Source: Chloroflexota bacterium
Lineage (GTDB): Bacteria; Chloroflexota; Anaerolineae; UBA4142
Assembly (NCBI GenBank): GCA_016208315.1
Contig: JACQYF010000105.1
Coordinates: forward strand, 1-48,733
Reading direction: 5' to 3'
DNA length: 48,733 bases
The translations under genes were made by a program, and so were the position numbers. Position 1 is the stretch's first letter. Every line of letters starts with the position of its first letter. Shown piece after piece: positions 33,545 through 41,106 of the stretch. The notes under the pieces are model-generated. The model worked only from the letters and a program-made list of their open reading frames with translations. It was not told the origin of the DNA and searched no databases.

Positions 33545-35044
33545 CTAAACAACAAACGGTTTCAAATGCTTTTCAAAGTGTCTCTGCAAATTCGCCGCGT
33601 ATTCTTCCGGGTGCGCGCGGAGCAGATTCATCAGGCGGTCGTAAAAGCGGAAACTGCCGTCCGCCGTGCGCGCGGTCAGCACTGAGCCGAAGGTGACGTG
33701 TAGAATCTCGCGCGCGTCAAATTGGCCGAGCAGATTGGGCAGGTCGCAATCGCCCGGCTTGGGAACCGGCGCGCGGTCCAGCATTGCCGAGACGTGATAG
33801 CTGGCGCGGTCGGTTTCGTAGCGGTCGCGCGCAAACGCATAGATCGCGCAAAACAGGTCGGGGTCAATGGCCGCGACGGTGTGCAGCGCTTCGAGGTAGC
33901 TCGTGCCCGCGGTCTTTAAATGCACCAACCCGCGCGTCTGCCGCATCGCCGGAGCGTAGACGCGGAACTTGTCCGAGCCGGAATGCAAGCTCAACTTGTA
34001 GGGGCCGAAAACACGCGCAATCGCGGCGTGAATCGCAAAATCCGACTCGAACGCGCCCACGTCGCCGATATAGTCCACGCCCTTTTCAAAGCGCCCGATA
34101 TAGCGCGGCGCGAGACTCACCCACTTGACGCCCAGCCGCCGCAATTCGAGAGCGATGAACACGTGCTCGGCGTGCGTCGTCGGCGTCTCAGTTTCGTCCA
34201 CCGAAACTTCCAACTCGCAATTCTGCCCGCCAGTGACCTCGATCAGATGGCGATACATCATCGCGACGTGCGCGACCGCGCGCCCGTACTTGGCCGCGGC
34301 GCGCAGCAGCGTGTGCTCGTCGAATTCAACACAGTCCCCTTCGACATCAAATGTCTGGTCGAGATAGCGCGTTCGCATTCCGGCGACGCTATTCTCGAGC
34401 CGAGTCCACGGGAGCTTTTCGACCATCGCGCGCAAGGTGGCGACCGAAGCATCCTCGGCCGAATTGTCCACGTGCTCGCCGGGATCAATCGTGAAAAACG
34501 TATAGCCCGCGGCGACGCAGGCATCAATGTCTTGCGGCGTTTTGAGATGGTCGGCGTCCGCGCCAACGCCCGCGGTCCAACCTTCGGCGAAAGTGCCCCA
34601 GGTCGCATCATCCATCACTTGCTGAGGCGAACGAGCCGTACGCGCCATTTCGCGAATAGATTGTTGGGCAAAAATCGGCGCGGCCTTGCCGCCGGCGGCG
34701 CGGAACGCGCGCACGTGCCCCGGCGTCGCCAAGCCCAACCGGTCGCCCGTGCCCACACAAGTTTGCAGGCCAAGCGGTCGCGGCTTGAGCCAGGCGAGTT
34801 GCTCGCGCAGCGCGGCGGCGTTGTGCGCGTTCGCCGGTCCCGTCAACAGCGTCTTGCCCGCGTGTTCCGTCATCTCGCCCTCAAAAGTCCCCAGCAGGGC
34901 CGAGCCGGACGGTGCGAGAACTAGAAGACGGGCGATGCCTTCCGCGCGACTCAAACCGAATTCTGTTGTCTCTATGACCGCAACCGATTGCGGCAAAACA
35001 TTCGGAATTGATTGGAGTTCAACCATGCGGTCTGCGTTGTTCAT
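33545..35044 (-). CDS. uxaE: Tagaturonate epimerase
   Basis: 499 residues. UxaE interconverts D-tagaturonate and D-fructuronate, replacing part of the classical UxaB/UxaC route; the family was defined in Thermotoga. Seen: GVGADADHLKTPQDIDACVA, FFTIDPGEHVDN, ELEVSVDETETPTTHAEHVF and YKLSLHSGSDKF, i.e. the conserved His, Asp and Glu residues of this metal-dependent enzyme. An in-frame extension to 35104 exists, but ATG 35042-35044 has GGAGG five bases ahead. A 15-bp hairpin lies just upstream in the leader, and a promoter at 35103-35131. First gene of the hexuronate operon. Confidence 0.92.
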   Translation of the reverse strand: MNNADRMVELQSIPNVLPQSVAVIETTEFGLSRAEGIARLLVLAPSGSALLGTFEGEMTEHAGKTLLTGPANAHNAAALREQLAWLKPRPLGLQTCVGTGDRLGLATPGHVRAFRAAGGKAAPIFAQQSIREMARTARSPQQVMDDATWGTFAEGWTAGVGADADHLKTPQDIDACVAAGYTFFTIDPGEHVDNSAEDASVATLRAMVEKLPWTRLENSVAGMRTRYLDQTFDVEGDCVEFDEHTLLRAAAKYGRAVAHVAMMYRHLIEVTGGQNCELEVSVDETETPTTHAEHVFIALELRRLGVKWVSLAPRYIGRFEKGVDYIGDVGAFESDFAIHAAIARVFGPYKLSLHSGSDKFRVYAPAMRQTRGLVHLKTAGTSYLEALHTVAAIDPDLFCAIYAFARDRYETDRASYHVSAMLDRAPVPKPGDCDLPNLLGQFDAREILHVTFGSVLTARTADGSFRFYDRLMNLLRAHPEEYAANLQRHFEKHLKPFVV

Positions 35045-35058
35045 AGGGCCTCCGTGTG

Positions 35059-35092
35059 AGACCCTGCGGGTTTCCAAAAACCCGCAGGGTCT
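35059..35092. repeat. AGACC...GGTCT hairpin in the uxaE leader
   Basis: AGACCCTGCGGGTTT (35059-35073) pairs perfectly with 35078-35092, loop of four bases. It has the same plan as the hairpin at 47226-47259. Confidence 0.9.
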
Positions 35093-35102
35093 ATACAAAT
35101 CC

Positions 35103-35131
35103 ATTGTATCACACCGTCACCTGGCGCGCAA
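35103..35131 (-). promoter_or_regulatory. Possible promoter of the uxaE operon
   Basis: Minus strand TTGCGC (35126-35131), 17 bases, TACAAT (35103-35108). Both hexamers match four to five of six consensus bases. Transcription would run through the 35059-35092 hairpin. Confidence 0.45.
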
Positions 35132-35142
35132 ATGAAAAGCAA

Positions 35143-35198
35143 AGACCCGAAAGATTCTTGCCACGTCCTTAAGGACGTGGCAAGAATCTTTCGGGTCT
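35143..35198. repeat. 56-base perfect palindrome
   Basis: 35143-35170 and 35171-35198 are exact reverse complements (28 bp) with no spacer. It lies 13 bases after the stop of the cytochrome c gene on the minus strand and probably serves as its terminator. Confidence 0.9.
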
Positions 35199-35210
35199 CT
35201 AGGGTCTCGA

Positions 35211-35612
35211 TCACTTTTTCAACGCGATTCCGTCCAATCTACCTTGATCGAGCGGAGCGTCCAGCTTGACAAACTTGTTCTCGACGAGCAGATAACTGAC
35301 CAGTTGCAGATATTCTTGCGGCGAGAGACCGCCGGGCGCGTCTTGCGGCATGCTCACGCTCACGTAATCGTACAGTCCTTTTGCCGTGCTGAATTTCTGC
35401 AGGTTCGCGTTCGGGCCGATGTTCGCGGGCGCGGTCACACCTTGCCCATTCTGGCCGTGACAACTGGCGCAGCGATTTGCAAAGACCGCCTTGCCCGCAT
35501 CGCCAAGTTGACCCGCCGTTGGCCCCGCGACGGTCGGCGCAGGGGCCGGCACAGGATTCGTCGCGCACGCGCTGATGACGAGGATGAGGACTGCAAAGAC
35601 TAGCGCGCGCAT
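35211..35612 (-). CDS. Lipoprotein cytochrome c
   Basis: 133 residues. The signal peptide ends in LVISAC (lipobox, Cys16), so the protein is anchored to the outer face of the membrane. A single heme site CASCHG lies at about 60, with an axial Met in VSVSMPQDA. A Pro/Ala-rich tether of 20 residues follows the Cys. ATG 35610-35612 lies five bases after the stop of the sulfite-oxidase-type gene, behind AAGGA. Together they resemble the SorAB pair, with the cytochrome taking electrons from the molybdenum subunit. Confidence 0.9.
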   Translation of the reverse strand: MRALVFAVLILVISACATNPVPAPAPTVAGPTAGQLGDAGKAVFANRCASCHGQNGQGVTAPANIGPNANLQKFSTAKGLYDYVSVSMPQDAPGGLSPQEYLQLVSYLLVENKFVKLDAPLDQGRLDGIALKK

Positions 35613-35616
35613 TGGC

Positions 35617-36909
35617 TCATCCTTCCACCTTGACCGGGTGCGGCACCATCGCGCCAAAGACATAGCCCTGCTCGTTCCACTTTTGCTGCGCGACCTCGTA
35701 CTGCACGTTGCCTTTTTCATCTGCGGCGCGCGGCGTGATCGTGGTCATGTCTGGCGTCGCGTTAAACGTCAACTCCCAACGCGTACCCGCGCGTTCGATG
35801 TTCGGCCCGACGAGCGTCGCCGCCTGGAACGTCTTGCCGCCGTCGAGACTCACGTCAACCTTTGCGATCTTGCCGAACGGCGACCAGGCATAGCCCACGA
35901 TTTTCTGCTGACCGGCTTTGAGCGTCGCGGGGAACGGCAGCGCGATCGCGCTCTTCATGCTGTTCTCGGAAAGAATCGGGCCCTTGGACTGTCCCTGGGG
36001 TTGATAGTCGGGACCGATGAGGACGTAATTGTTCGTGTTCTTGTCCACGAAGAGGGCTTTTTCGGAAACGGTGATCTTGCCGACCCACTTGATATTCGCG
36101 ATACCGACCCAGCCGGGCGCGATAACGCGCGCGGGGAAACCATGGTCGTTTGGCAGGATGTCGCCGTTCATCAGGTACGCCAGCATCACATCCTCGTCCA
36201 TCGCCTTGGCGACGGACATCGGTCGTTCGATCTTTTGGCTGTCGAGACCGGTCGGCATGACGTCCACCGCGCTGGACTTGATGCCTGCGCGCTTTAATAG
36301 TTCCGAGAGCGGCACGCCGGTCCACTCGGCAACGCCGTACGCGCCGAGTTTCCACTGCCCGCCCTGCGCGGGCTTTTTGAGCAGCGAATCGTAGAACGAA
36401 CGCCCGTTGCCCGCGCATTCGACATAGCGCGTGACCGTCTTCGACGGCAGTTTGAGCAACTCGTCGTAAGTCAACTCGAACGGTTTTTCGACGCCGTCGC
36501 CTTCGATGGAGAGTTTCCAAGTCTTGACATCTATCACGGGCGTCGAAGTGTGACTGCGGACGAAGAACAGTCCATTCGGCATTGTATATTGGCGATTCGC
36601 CATGACCTCGAACCGCATCTCGGTGTTGGTGCCGAGCGGAATAAAGAGCTGCGGGGGCAGCGGTTTTTCGATCGTTCGCGCGGCGACCGCTGGGGCCTGC
36701 GCGGGCGCGGCGGGCGCGGCTTTCGTCGGCGCCGCCGTCGGCGCAAGAGTCGGCACGGCGGTCGGCGCCGGCGCGGGGGCGCACGCGGCGAGCACGGCGG
36801 CGATTCCGCCGGTCGCCAAAAGGGCAAGGAATTTGCGGCGGGACAGCCCGGATTGTTGGGCCACGTCCCACAGCGATGTGACTTGCTCCTCACTCAGAGT
36901 GGTCTTCAT
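35617..36909 (-). CDS. Sulfite-oxidase-type molybdopterin oxidoreductase (Tat lipoprotein)
   Basis: 430 residues. The N-terminus has a Tat motif SRRKFLALL and a lipobox ending at Cys43, then a Pro/Ala/Thr-rich tether. The molybdopterin domain (about 90-300) has the Mo-ligand Cys165 in RYVECAGNGR, and GVAEWTGVPLSELL, ILPNDHGFPARVIAPGWVG and the dimerisation domain (about 305-430, GYAWSPFGKIAKVDVSLDGG). This is the SoxC/SorA family, oxidising sulfite to sulfate outside the cytoplasm. The partner cytochrome c follows directly. AAGGAGG lies ahead of the ATG, and a promoter at 37095-37124. Confidence 0.92.
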   Translation of the reverse strand: MKTTLSEEQVTSLWDVAQQSGLSRRKFLALLATGGIAAVLAACAPAPAPTAVPTLAPTAAPTKAAPAAPAQAPAVAARTIEKPLPPQLFIPLGTNTEMRFEVMANRQYTMPNGLFFVRSHTSTPVIDVKTWKLSIEGDGVEKPFELTYDELLKLPSKTVTRYVECAGNGRSFYDSLLKKPAQGGQWKLGAYGVAEWTGVPLSELLKRAGIKSSAVDVMPTGLDSQKIERPMSVAKAMDEDVMLAYLMNGDILPNDHGFPARVIAPGWVGIANIKWVGKITVSEKALFVDKNTNNYVLIGPDYQPQGQSKGPILSENSMKSAIALPFPATLKAGQQKIVGYAWSPFGKIAKVDVSLDGGKTFQAATLVGPNIERAGTRWELTFNATPDMTTITPRAADEKGNVQYEVAQQKWNEQGYVFGAMVPHPVKVEG

Positions 36910-37094
36910 TGGTTATCCTCCTTCTATGTTGACCATGAATATTGTGAGGGTTGGTACCCGGTGAGGCATCCATGATTTTGTCCGCGCAAGACGCGCGTCA
37001 GGGCGGACGGAGAAAGACCGAGCCGATGCTACTGCGCTGTAGAGACGTGCGTGGTCTTACATTCGAGCGGGGATGCCAATCGAATTGTGGTCGC

Positions 37095-37124
37095 ATTATA
37101 GTCGCGTGGTACTCTGCTCGTCAA
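37095..37124 (-). promoter_or_regulatory. Promoter of the sulfite oxidase operon
   Basis: Minus strand TTGACG (37119-37124), 18 bases, TATAAT (37095-37100); a leader of about 180 bases follows. Divergent from the regulator promoter at 37140-37168. Apart from these promoters I see nothing in 36910-37213. Confidence 0.65.
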
Positions 37125-37139
37125 GGGGCGGTATACCGT

Positions 37140-37168
37140 TTGTCCTTAAACAATTCTCGCAGTATAAT
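37140..37168 (+). promoter_or_regulatory. Promoter of the ATPase/winged-helix regulator
   Basis: TTGTCC (37140-37145), 17 bases, TATAAT (37163-37168), 46 bases before the ATG at 37214. Confidence 0.65.
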
Positions 37169-37213
37169 TCGTGCCAGGCGCAATTCTCAGTTTGCGCGAT
37201 CAGAGGTCAACGG

Positions 37214-38551
37214 ATGCAAATTCCATCGGCGTTATTCGGGCGCGCGGCGGATGTGGAGCATGTTTGCCAATGCGCGGCCAGCGGCGCGTGCTGCTCGATC
37301 GTCGGCGTCAGCAATCTGGGCAAGTCGGCCTTGCTGCGAACCATCTGCGATCCATCCAAGCCGGCGGCGCAAGGGCCGACGTTCGTTTACGTGGACTGTA
37401 ATCGCATGCCCGAGCGGACGGCGCGCGCGTTCTTTATCACCACCTGGCACGCCGTGATGACGCGCCTGCCCACCGCCGAACTGCGCGCGGGCGCGCAACA
37501 TGTGTACGATGCGATGGTCGCCGCGTCGGGCGCGATGATGGTGACGCTCTATTTCGACGCGGGCGTTATTTTTGCGCTCGATCATCTGCCCCGCCCGCTT
37601 GTCCTCTGCTTTGACGAATTCGACGAATCCTATCAGAATCTCGAGCAGCAAACCTTCCTCAACCTGCGCGCGCTCCGCGATCGCCACGGCAGCGCGCTCG
37701 TGTACGTGACGGCGACGGACCGCGAACTCGCGCGGCTCACCCAGAGCCGCGAGCAAGGCGAGTTTTACGAACTCATTGCCCCGCGCGTTCAGTTTTTGCG
37801 CTTGATGGAACCCGACGACACCCGCCGCTTTTGCGCGGACTATGGCGCGCGCGCCCGCGTCTCGTTCAGCGAAGACGATCTCGCCTTCATTCGCGAGAAC
37901 GCCGACGGTCATCCCGGGCTCGTCCAGGCGGTCTGCTACGCGCTCGGCGCGGTGACCGGCGAACCAGTGCGCAACAAACATCAAGACCGCATGATCCACC
38001 AATACGTTCGAGAGAATCTCGCCGCCGATCCCAATGTCCAGACCGAGTGCGCCAAGATCTGGCGCGACCTGGAACCCGACGAACACGAGGCGCTGCTGCA
38101 CCTCCATCGCGCCAACCCAACTTCCGCGAATGACGCCGGCAGACGCGGCTTGCGGAACAAGTTCATTATTGACGACGACGAAGACGAACCGCATATCTTT
38201 TCGCGCCTTTTCGAGAATTTCGTCCACCAGCAGAAAATCGTCAGCCAGCCCGACAAGCGCGGCGTGTACATTGACGTAGACGCGGGCGACGTGTGGGTGG
38301 ACGGCAAGCAGATCGAACCGCTCACCGATCTTGAATATCGCCTCGTCCTCTTTTTGTACGGGCGTCTCGACCGCGTGTGCGACAAATACGCCATTGTGGA
38401 AAACGTCTGGGGCGAGGAATACATTGACAAGGTAGACGACACGCGCATCGAAAAGCTCGTCAGTCGCGTACGCGCCAAGATTGAGGCCGATCCGGCGCAT
38501 CCGCGGTATTTGACCAGTCTGCGTGGGCGCGGGTACAAGTTGACAAGGTGA
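37214..38551 (+). CDS. ATPase fused to an OmpR-type winged helix
   Basis: 445 residues. An AAA/STAND-like NTPase (about 1-250) with Walker A VGVSNLGKSALL and Walker B VLCFDEFDE; sensor-like FRE...VTATDRELARLTQS follows. A linker of 90 residues leads to a C-terminal OmpR/PhoB winged helix (about 345-445: LTDLEYRLVLFLYGRLDRVC, ENVWGEEY, RIEKLVSRVRAKIEADP, YLTSLRGRGYKL). No receiver domain. The architecture suggests an ATP-dependent transcription regulator in which the ATPase replaces the usual phosphorylation switch. It is divergent from the sulfite oxidase operon, a possible target. The start at ATG 37214 has AGAGGTC ahead; the frame is open upstream to 37073 but covers both promoters. Confidence 0.85.
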   Translation: MQIPSALFGRAADVEHVCQCAASGACCSIVGVSNLGKSALLRTICDPSKPAAQGPTFVYVDCNRMPERTARAFFITTWHAVMTRLPTAELRAGAQHVYDAMVAASGAMMVTLYFDAGVIFALDHLPRPLVLCFDEFDESYQNLEQQTFLNLRALRDRHGSALVYVTATDRELARLTQSREQGEFYELIAPRVQFLRLMEPDDTRRFCADYGARARVSFSEDDLAFIRENADGHPGLVQAVCYALGAVTGEPVRNKHQDRMIHQYVRENLAADPNVQTECAKIWRDLEPDEHEALLHLHRANPTSANDAGRRGLRNKFIIDDDEDEPHIFSRLFENFVHQQKIVSQPDKRGVYIDVDAGDVWVDGKQIEPLTDLEYRLVLFLYGRLDRVCDKYAIVENVWGEEYIDKVDDTRIEKLVSRVRAKIEADPAHPRYLTSLRGRGYKLTR

Positions 38552-38574
38552 CGAGGAGCAGGGGAGAGGGGGAC

Positions 38575-38598
38575 CAGAGGAGCAGAGGAGCAGAGGAG
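38575..38598. repeat. Three tandem CAGAGGAG units
   Basis: Three exact copies of an 8-bp word just after the regulator stop, within a purine-rich stretch. Similar purine-rich words occur at 43700-43725. Confidence 0.8.
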
Positions 38599-38616
38599 CA
38601 ACGGAGACGCCGCGTG

Positions 38617-38886
38617 TGTCATTGCGAGGCGTTTGTTGCCGAAGCAATCTTCCTCATTCAAGTCGGAGATTGCGCGAACGAAGTTCGTCCGATTCGTCGC
38701 AAATACCCCTACTCCTCAGAAACTTGCGAATGTGCGTTCGTAGTCCGGCACGCAGCGGGCTTTGCGGAGTGCCGTTCCAAGCGCGCGGACGCGACTCCGC
38801 GAACTGCGCTACGTCGCTAACTACAAACACGCACTCTTTCTGTTGTTACGCATAACGCCACGCGGTATGGAATTCTCGCAATGACA
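38617..38886. mobile_element. MITE-like element, TGTCATTGCGAG terminal repeats
   Basis: A 270-base gene-free block bounded by a perfect 12-bp inverted repeat, 38617-38628 and 38875-38886. Inside are further short inverted words (GAACGAAGTTCG; GTTCGTAGTCCGGCACG...). No transposase is encoded, so it would depend on one elsewhere. The GTCATTGCGAG word recurs in intergenic elements of many bacteria. The rest of the 38552-39119 gap holds nothing but a weak promoter. Confidence 0.55.
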
Positions 38887-39006
38887 AGAGAAGATTTCTG
38901 AGCAATGTGAAAAGAACTGGAGCATACACGTCAATTTGGGCAAGCGCAAGTGAATTGACTTGGGTACAATTCGTCAGTTGCCTGTCAGGATTCTGCTACG
39001 TCGTCG

Positions 39007-39015
39007 TGTTAGAAT
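39007..39015 (+). promoter_or_regulatory. Possible extended -10 for the pspA operon
   Basis: TGTTAGAAT (TGn plus TAGAAT), about 100 bases before the pspA ATG; no good -35 at the usual distance. Confidence 0.3.
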
Positions 39016-39119
39016 CTCGCCAGATTGTGAAACCGAAAACCACACGCAGCCGGAGAGCATCACTCCCACACTCCCATACACCCACACCAAAGCCGCTCTC
39101 ACACTCAAAGGAGGAAACC

Positions 39120-39797
39120 ATGGCTAGTCTGCTTGAAAAGGTGCAAACCTTGATCGCCGCCAACCTGCACTCGTTGGTGGACGAGGCGCTCAAAAAGAAC
39201 TCGCTTGCGGTGATTGACCAGTACATCCGCCAGGTCGAAGATAACCTCGAAGACCTGGAAGATGCCGCGGCGACCATCGGCGGCGAGGTCAAGACGCTGC
39301 GCCGCAAGTTCGACGAGTTTGCCGCCAAAGCCACCGAACTCGACCGCAACATTGACCTCATGCTGAAAGAGGGCAAAGAGGAACTCGCGGTCGCCGCGCA
39401 GAGTAAGCTCAACTCGACGACGCGGCTGGCGGACACGTACAAGAGCCAGTACGACCGGCAGCAAGCCGAGTACCAAAAGCTGCTCGACGCCAAGCTGAAA
39501 CTCGAAGCCAAGCTCACGACCGTCAAGCAAGAGCGCGAGGAAATGCAGGCGCTGCTCGATCTCGCCCGCTCGAAAGAGATCACGACCAAAACGATGCAGT
39601 CGCTGGACAACCTCATGGGTTCCGGCGATCAGGATGTCGCCCGCATGGCCGAGAGCATCCGCGCCCGCCTCGACAAGGCGACCGCGCGCTCCGAGATGCA
39701 GTCCCAACGCCTCGACGAGCAGATGGACGAATTGCTCGAACGGCACACGCTCGACACGCAGTTGGCGGAACGAAAGAAAAAACTCGGTTTGGCTTAG
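39120..39797 (+). CDS. pspA: PspA/IM30 (Vipp1) family protein
   Basis: 225 residues, nearly all coiled coil: LLEKVQTLIAANLHSLVDEA, YIRQVEDNLEDLEDAA, LMLKEGKEELAVAAQSKL, and the usual helical hairpin SQYDRQQAEYQKLLDAKLKL. PspA proteins polymerise on the inner face of damaged membranes and keep the proton gradient. The N-terminal amphipathic helix that binds membrane differs from that of E. coli but is present. AAAGGAGG lies five bases before the ATG. It is followed on the same strand by two binding-protein-like proteins and a coiled-coil membrane protein, spaced by repeats of 70-120 bases, which suggests one envelope-stress unit. Confidence 0.93.
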   Translation: MASLLEKVQTLIAANLHSLVDEALKKNSLAVIDQYIRQVEDNLEDLEDAAATIGGEVKTLRRKFDEFAAKATELDRNIDLMLKEGKEELAVAAQSKLNSTTRLADTYKSQYDRQQAEYQKLLDAKLKLEAKLTTVKQEREEMQALLDLARSKEITTKTMQSLDNLMGSGDQDVARMAESIRARLDKATARSEMQSQRLDEQMDELLERHTLDTQLAERKKKLGLA

Positions 39798-39803
39798 CTC
39801 GGT

Positions 39804-39901
39804 AGTGGGGTGGTTGGGTGGTTAGGTGGTTGGGTGGTTGGAGCAACCCACGAATCACCGAACCATCTAACCACCAAACAACCCAACCACCTAACCACCT
39901 A
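39804..39901. repeat. GGTTGGGTGGTTAG tandem repeat and its imperfect inverse
   Basis: 39809-39840 is a run of GGTT(G/A)GGTGGTT words; 39862-39901 is a run of the complementary AACCACC(T)AACC words. The pair forms a long imperfect hairpin between pspA and the next gene. Confidence 0.8.
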
Positions 39902-39916
39902 CCTTCAGGTGTCTAT

Positions 39917-41098
39917 ATGAATCGTACCCGTGTCATCTTCTTCGCCGTCGTATTGCTCGCGCTCGCAATTGTCGGCGTTTCGGTCGTGATTCAGCAATTG
40001 AGCGGCAGCATTCCGAACCCCACCGCGCAGCCGCTCCAAGTTCGCGTCGTGAGCGCGCTCTCCATCGAGCCGTGGGTGCAGGAAGCGGCGCAGAAATTCA
40101 ACGCCGAGAAACGCTCGCTCGACGGTCGCACGATCGTCGTGACGGTCACCCCGATGGACAGCGTGACCGCGATGGGCAAATGGGACCGCGGCGAATTCAA
40201 CCCGATCCCGACCGTTTGGATTCCCGACAGCCGCTATCTAGTTGATCTCGTCAACGCGACCTACAGCGAAAAACTCGGCCGCGACGTTTTCCTGACCGAC
40301 GGCGAATATCGTGCGCGCCCGCTGGCGACTTCGCTGTTTTCGTGGGGGATTTACAAGAGCCGCGCCGACAAGTTGAAAGCCAAGTTCAACACGATTGACT
40401 GGAAGAGCATTCACGACGCGGCGATCGCCAAAGGCGGCTGGCCCGAACTCGGCGGACAAGCCGCGTGGGGCTATTTCAAACTCATCGTCCCGAATCCACA
40501 CAAGAACGCCGCGGGATTGCTCGCGATGGTTGCCGCCGCGGGCGAGTACTACGACAAGACGACCATCACGACGGAAGATGTGACGAATCCCAAATTCCAG
40601 GTGTGGCTCAAGGAGTTGATGGGTTCCGTCACCGACTTTTCGTCCCTCTCCGCGTACTCGGTCGAAGACCTCGCGCTCTTTGGCTATTCCGTCGGCGATG
40701 GCGGGCAACTGCTGGAAAGCGACTTGCTCGTGAACATGGGCGGCATTCAAACGCGGTGGGCCGACCCGCTCGTCATCGAGTACCCGAAATACCTGACGTG
40801 GTTCGATTTTCCATTCACCATCTGGATGGGCCCCGAGACGAGCGCGGCCGAGAAAAATGCGGCGCTGCAATTCGAAAAGTACCTGCTGACCGCTCCGGTT
40901 CAGAGCGAAGCGATCAAGCGCGGCCTGCGCCCCGCGAATACGGAAGTCTCGATCTCGGGTAGCGACACGCTGTTTGCGAAATGGAAAGACCAGGGCGCGC
41001 TCGTCGTCGTCCCGCGCACCACGCGCATGCGCCCGCCGGACCGTGAAACCCTGCGCGCGCTCTTGCGTTGGTTCGACCTCAACGTAGGCAAGCAGTGA
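39917..41098 (+). CDS. Membrane-anchored substrate-binding-protein-like protein
   Basis: 393 residues: a signal anchor (about 5-27, VIFFAVVLLALAIVGVSVVI) and a class II periplasmic-binding-like fold (VRVVSALSIEPWVQEAAQKF, TVWIPDSRYLVDLVN, GIYKSRADKLKAKF, AALQFEKYLLTAPVQSEAI). No permease or ATPase is nearby, so it is unlikely to serve an ABC transporter. The next protein has the same domain joined to a VWA domain; the two share VxxFN and DFLLSP/KYLLTAP-type endings and probably arose by duplication. ATG 39917 is chosen since the upstream extension is repeat-derived. Confidence 0.8.
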   Translation: MNRTRVIFFAVVLLALAIVGVSVVIQQLSGSIPNPTAQPLQVRVVSALSIEPWVQEAAQKFNAEKRSLDGRTIVVTVTPMDSVTAMGKWDRGEFNPIPTVWIPDSRYLVDLVNATYSEKLGRDVFLTDGEYRARPLATSLFSWGIYKSRADKLKAKFNTIDWKSIHDAAIAKGGWPELGGQAAWGYFKLIVPNPHKNAAGLLAMVAAAGEYYDKTTITTEDVTNPKFQVWLKELMGSVTDFSSLSAYSVEDLALFGYSVGDGGQLLESDLLVNMGGIQTRWADPLVIEYPKYLTWFDFPFTIWMGPETSAAEKNAALQFEKYLLTAPVQSEAIKRGLRPANTEVSISGSDTLFAKWKDQGALVVVPRTTRMRPPDRETLRALLRWFDLNVGKQ

Positions 41099-41106
41099 GG
41101 CGCACG

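Noticed and set aside
37073..37213. N-terminal extension of the ATPase/winged-helix regulator
   Set aside because: It would cover both divergent promoters; ATG 37214 has a ribosome site and starts at the domain edge.
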